A stretch of DNA of 60,000 nt from Diphasiastrum complanatum (lineage: Eukaryota > Streptophyta > Lycopodiopsida > Lycopodiales > Lycopodiaceae), in NCBI GenBank assembly GCA_029204225.1, contig CM055103.1, forward strand, positions 3,505,224 through 3,565,223, written 5' to 3'. The notes beneath the pieces are model-generated. The model worked only from the letters and a program-made list of their open reading frames with translations. It searched no databases and was not told the origin of the DNA. Shown here one piece after another: positions 58,630 to 60,000 of the stretch. The position numbers were made by a program, and so were the translations under genes. Positions within the stretch are counted from its first letter, which is position 1. Each line of letters opens with the position of its first letter.

Positions 58630-59047
58630 TTGGCAGGATTGTTGGTTTGCTCCTTATTGTCACCAAAGATTTAGGACTTGGATTGGATCTTGAATGATCT
58701 GAAATCCTTCACATTTGACTCCATAGATATATTCTTGTCATCAGCCTGGTTCTTGCTACCAAATTTGTGTTCAGATTCGTCACTCGAATCATCAGACTCT
58801 TTAGAATTCGTGTCTGCAACTTTAATTTCTTCATTCAAAACAATCGTTTCAGCATTGCAGGCATCGAAGAATTCTTCTTCGTCATATTCTCATAGCATTC
58901 AAAATATTGCACTTCAATGTCAAATGCATTAGAAAAAATATTTAAGGCATAAGAAGATTCTTCTGAGGTAAAACTGGAGTCAGACAAAGGAGTTTCACCT
59001 TCATATTTGTCACGACTCCAGGTGATAATTTGTTCTGCTGGCTTACC
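58630..59047 (-). pseudogene. G2 protease-RT linker
   Basis: Acidic Ser/Glu-rich linker (DSSFTSEESSYAL, then FECYE) with stops and a frameshift. No catalytic motif. Confidence 0.6.
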
Positions 59048-59455
59048 TCAATTAATGGTCTCACCGGTCTGAAATCTCAACTCTCTGGATTTCCAATGAA
59101 CACTTGTGTTTGATTGATAAATCCAGGGCCGTCCAATTAGCACAGAATAAGATGACAAACCAAGTGGTTTGATAACTATGAAATTCATTGTGAAAGGCTT
59201 GGCTTGAATGTAAACAGTAATATCCTTCAATTCTCCAACAGGTTTTTGTCGCGTCGAATCAGCTAACTTGATATTTCGCTGTGTCGGTTGAATGTCAGTC
59301 AACCCCAAAGCATGAGCTGTGTCTTCTGTTATTATGTTCACGCTGGAACCAGAGTCTATCGGCACTTTTTCAATCAAACATCCAACAATGGTAACATCAA
59401 TTTCAGGTGCTCCGAGATCTCCTAAATCAATAGACAATACACCAGCATCTGGCAA
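59048..59455 (-). CDS. G2 aspartic protease
   Basis: A 135-aa open piece of retropepsin type: the active site KVPIDSGSSVNIITEDTAHA (Asp-Ser-Gly near residue 33) and the later hydrophobic VLIGRPWIYQSNTSVHW loop typical of gypsy proteases. The protease would process Gag-Pol. The piece ends at TGA/TAA near 59048. Upstream it overlaps another frame, so a frameshift separates it from gag. Confidence 0.85.
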   Translation of the reverse strand: MPDAGVLSIDLGDLGAPEIDVTIVGCLIEKVPIDSGSSVNIITEDTAHALGLTDIQPTQRNIKLADSTRQKPVGELKDITVYIQAKPFTMNFIVIKPLGLSSYSVLIGRPWIYQSNTSVHWKSRELRFQTGETIN

Positions 59456-60000
59456 AGAAACTTTTTTCTTCTATTTAAGGGCAAAAGATCTTTCAGTTGC
59501 TTTCTGCAATAAGTATTATCTGTCAATAATTGCTCAAAAGTGATGTTCGGACGAAGATATCCAATATCAGTCACTATGTCATAGTTCCTCATCTTTGATT
59601 TCAAGATTGGCTTGTCAATAACAGCACTAGACAATTTAGTCTTCGGTATTTCGTCGTCCCCTTCCTGAACGTGACCACCTTCTCTGCAGCAACTAACTGA
59701 AATTCAATGTTGATAATTTCTTTCGCTTCTGCTGAGATGTCTTTTGCAAATAATTTTGCAGCATTGTAGTCATAGTCGGGGTCATCTTTAAGATCTTCTA
59801 TGGTTGTAGATTTGTTCGTCGACTTGCCAGAAGATTTCTTCTTTGAAGATTTTATGTGCTTCGTTGAAGATTTTTGTTTGGGTTTCGAGGAGCCTTTGCT
59901 TCTCATTGTGACTTTGAATATCTCTTCCACGTCACTTGGCCAGGACTGGTCTTCTGTCTTTGCCAATTTTTCTTCAATAATATCAATTCTCTGCACAACA
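59422..60000 (-). pseudogene. G2 gag-protease region, runs off the window
   Basis: Two overlapping minus-strand frames. 59601-59996 is Lys/Ser-rich and basic (KQKSSTKHIKSSKKKSSGKS, then an acidic DDPDYDYNAAKLF). 59422-59634 contains RNYDIVTDIGYLRPNITFEQ. No zinc knuckle is visible here. It belongs to the same element as the protease; its 5' part and 5' LTR lie beyond 60000. Confidence 0.6.

Overview
This window is plant nuclear DNA, visibly AT-rich and made almost entirely of LTR retrotransposons and their debris. The evidence is Ty1/copia gag-pol with plant-type primer sites (TGGTATCAGAGC), Ty3/gypsy elements with a TGGCGCCGTTGCC-type primer site, LTRs with TATA boxes, and several layers of nested insertion. 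I found no convincing host protein-coding gene, no rRNA and no CRISPR. The species cannot be read from the sequence; a vascular plant with a repeat-rich genome fits best.

Layout. 1-0.9 kb: gypsy gag remnant (-) with part of its LTR. 0.9-9.6 kb: two head-to-tail copies of an unclassified repeat ('family A'), the first split by a young copia element (C1, 1131-6949, -) with an exact AAAGT target duplication; the repeat also carries a tRNA-like sequence. 9.6-13.4 kb: gypsy G1 (-): gag, leader, primer site, LTR. 13.4-18.2 kb: copia LTR 'L1' (+) joined through a long (TA)n run to a degraded gypsy pol (P1, -). 18.3-20.9 kb: a solo-like LTR, another family A piece with a 198-bp tandem duplication, an unrecognised ORF, then PPT and 3' LTR of a G1-family element (+). 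21-22.75 kb: a 1784-bp solo LTR with CCCTA target duplication. 23-26.5 kb: gypsy pol P2, G1 leader, copia LTR2 and copia gag (+). 26.6-32.5 kb: G3, a gypsy-like element (+) with two LTRs, gag and an extra coiled-coil ORF but no recognisable pol. 32.5-35.9 kb: copia fragments in opposite orientation, then the end of a G1 LTR. 36.7-40.5 kb: family A again (-) with its longest ORF (323 aa). 40.5-46.3 kb: copia and gypsy chimeras, a 1.28-kb element with long inverted repeats, gypsy pol P3 and P4. 46.4-48.3 kb: copia LTR2 (-) split by an 832-bp solo LTR with TGGAT duplication. 48.3-52.8 kb: a second copy of the G1 leader/LTR + L1 + (TA)n + gypsy pol composite. 52.8-54.1 kb: copia RT-RNase H (+). 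54.1-60 kb: gypsy G2 (-), with 3' LTR, PPT, pol lacking the RT core, and protease, split by a solo LTR and running off the right edge.

The genes do not form a pathway; gag, protease, integrase, RT and RNase H modules belong to separate elements, and C1 is the only one close to intact. Insertion order can be reconstructed because several empty sites survive in paralogous copies within the window. Most candidates for something undescribed concern the elements themselves: the conserved family A ORF, the pol-less G3 element with a 24-bp minisatellite in its leader, the unknown 3' ORF of the G1 family, a 14-bp palindrome kept at nearly the same distance from the TATA box in three LTR families, and the tRNA-like segment. 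I did not find a defence, toxin or biosynthetic system.
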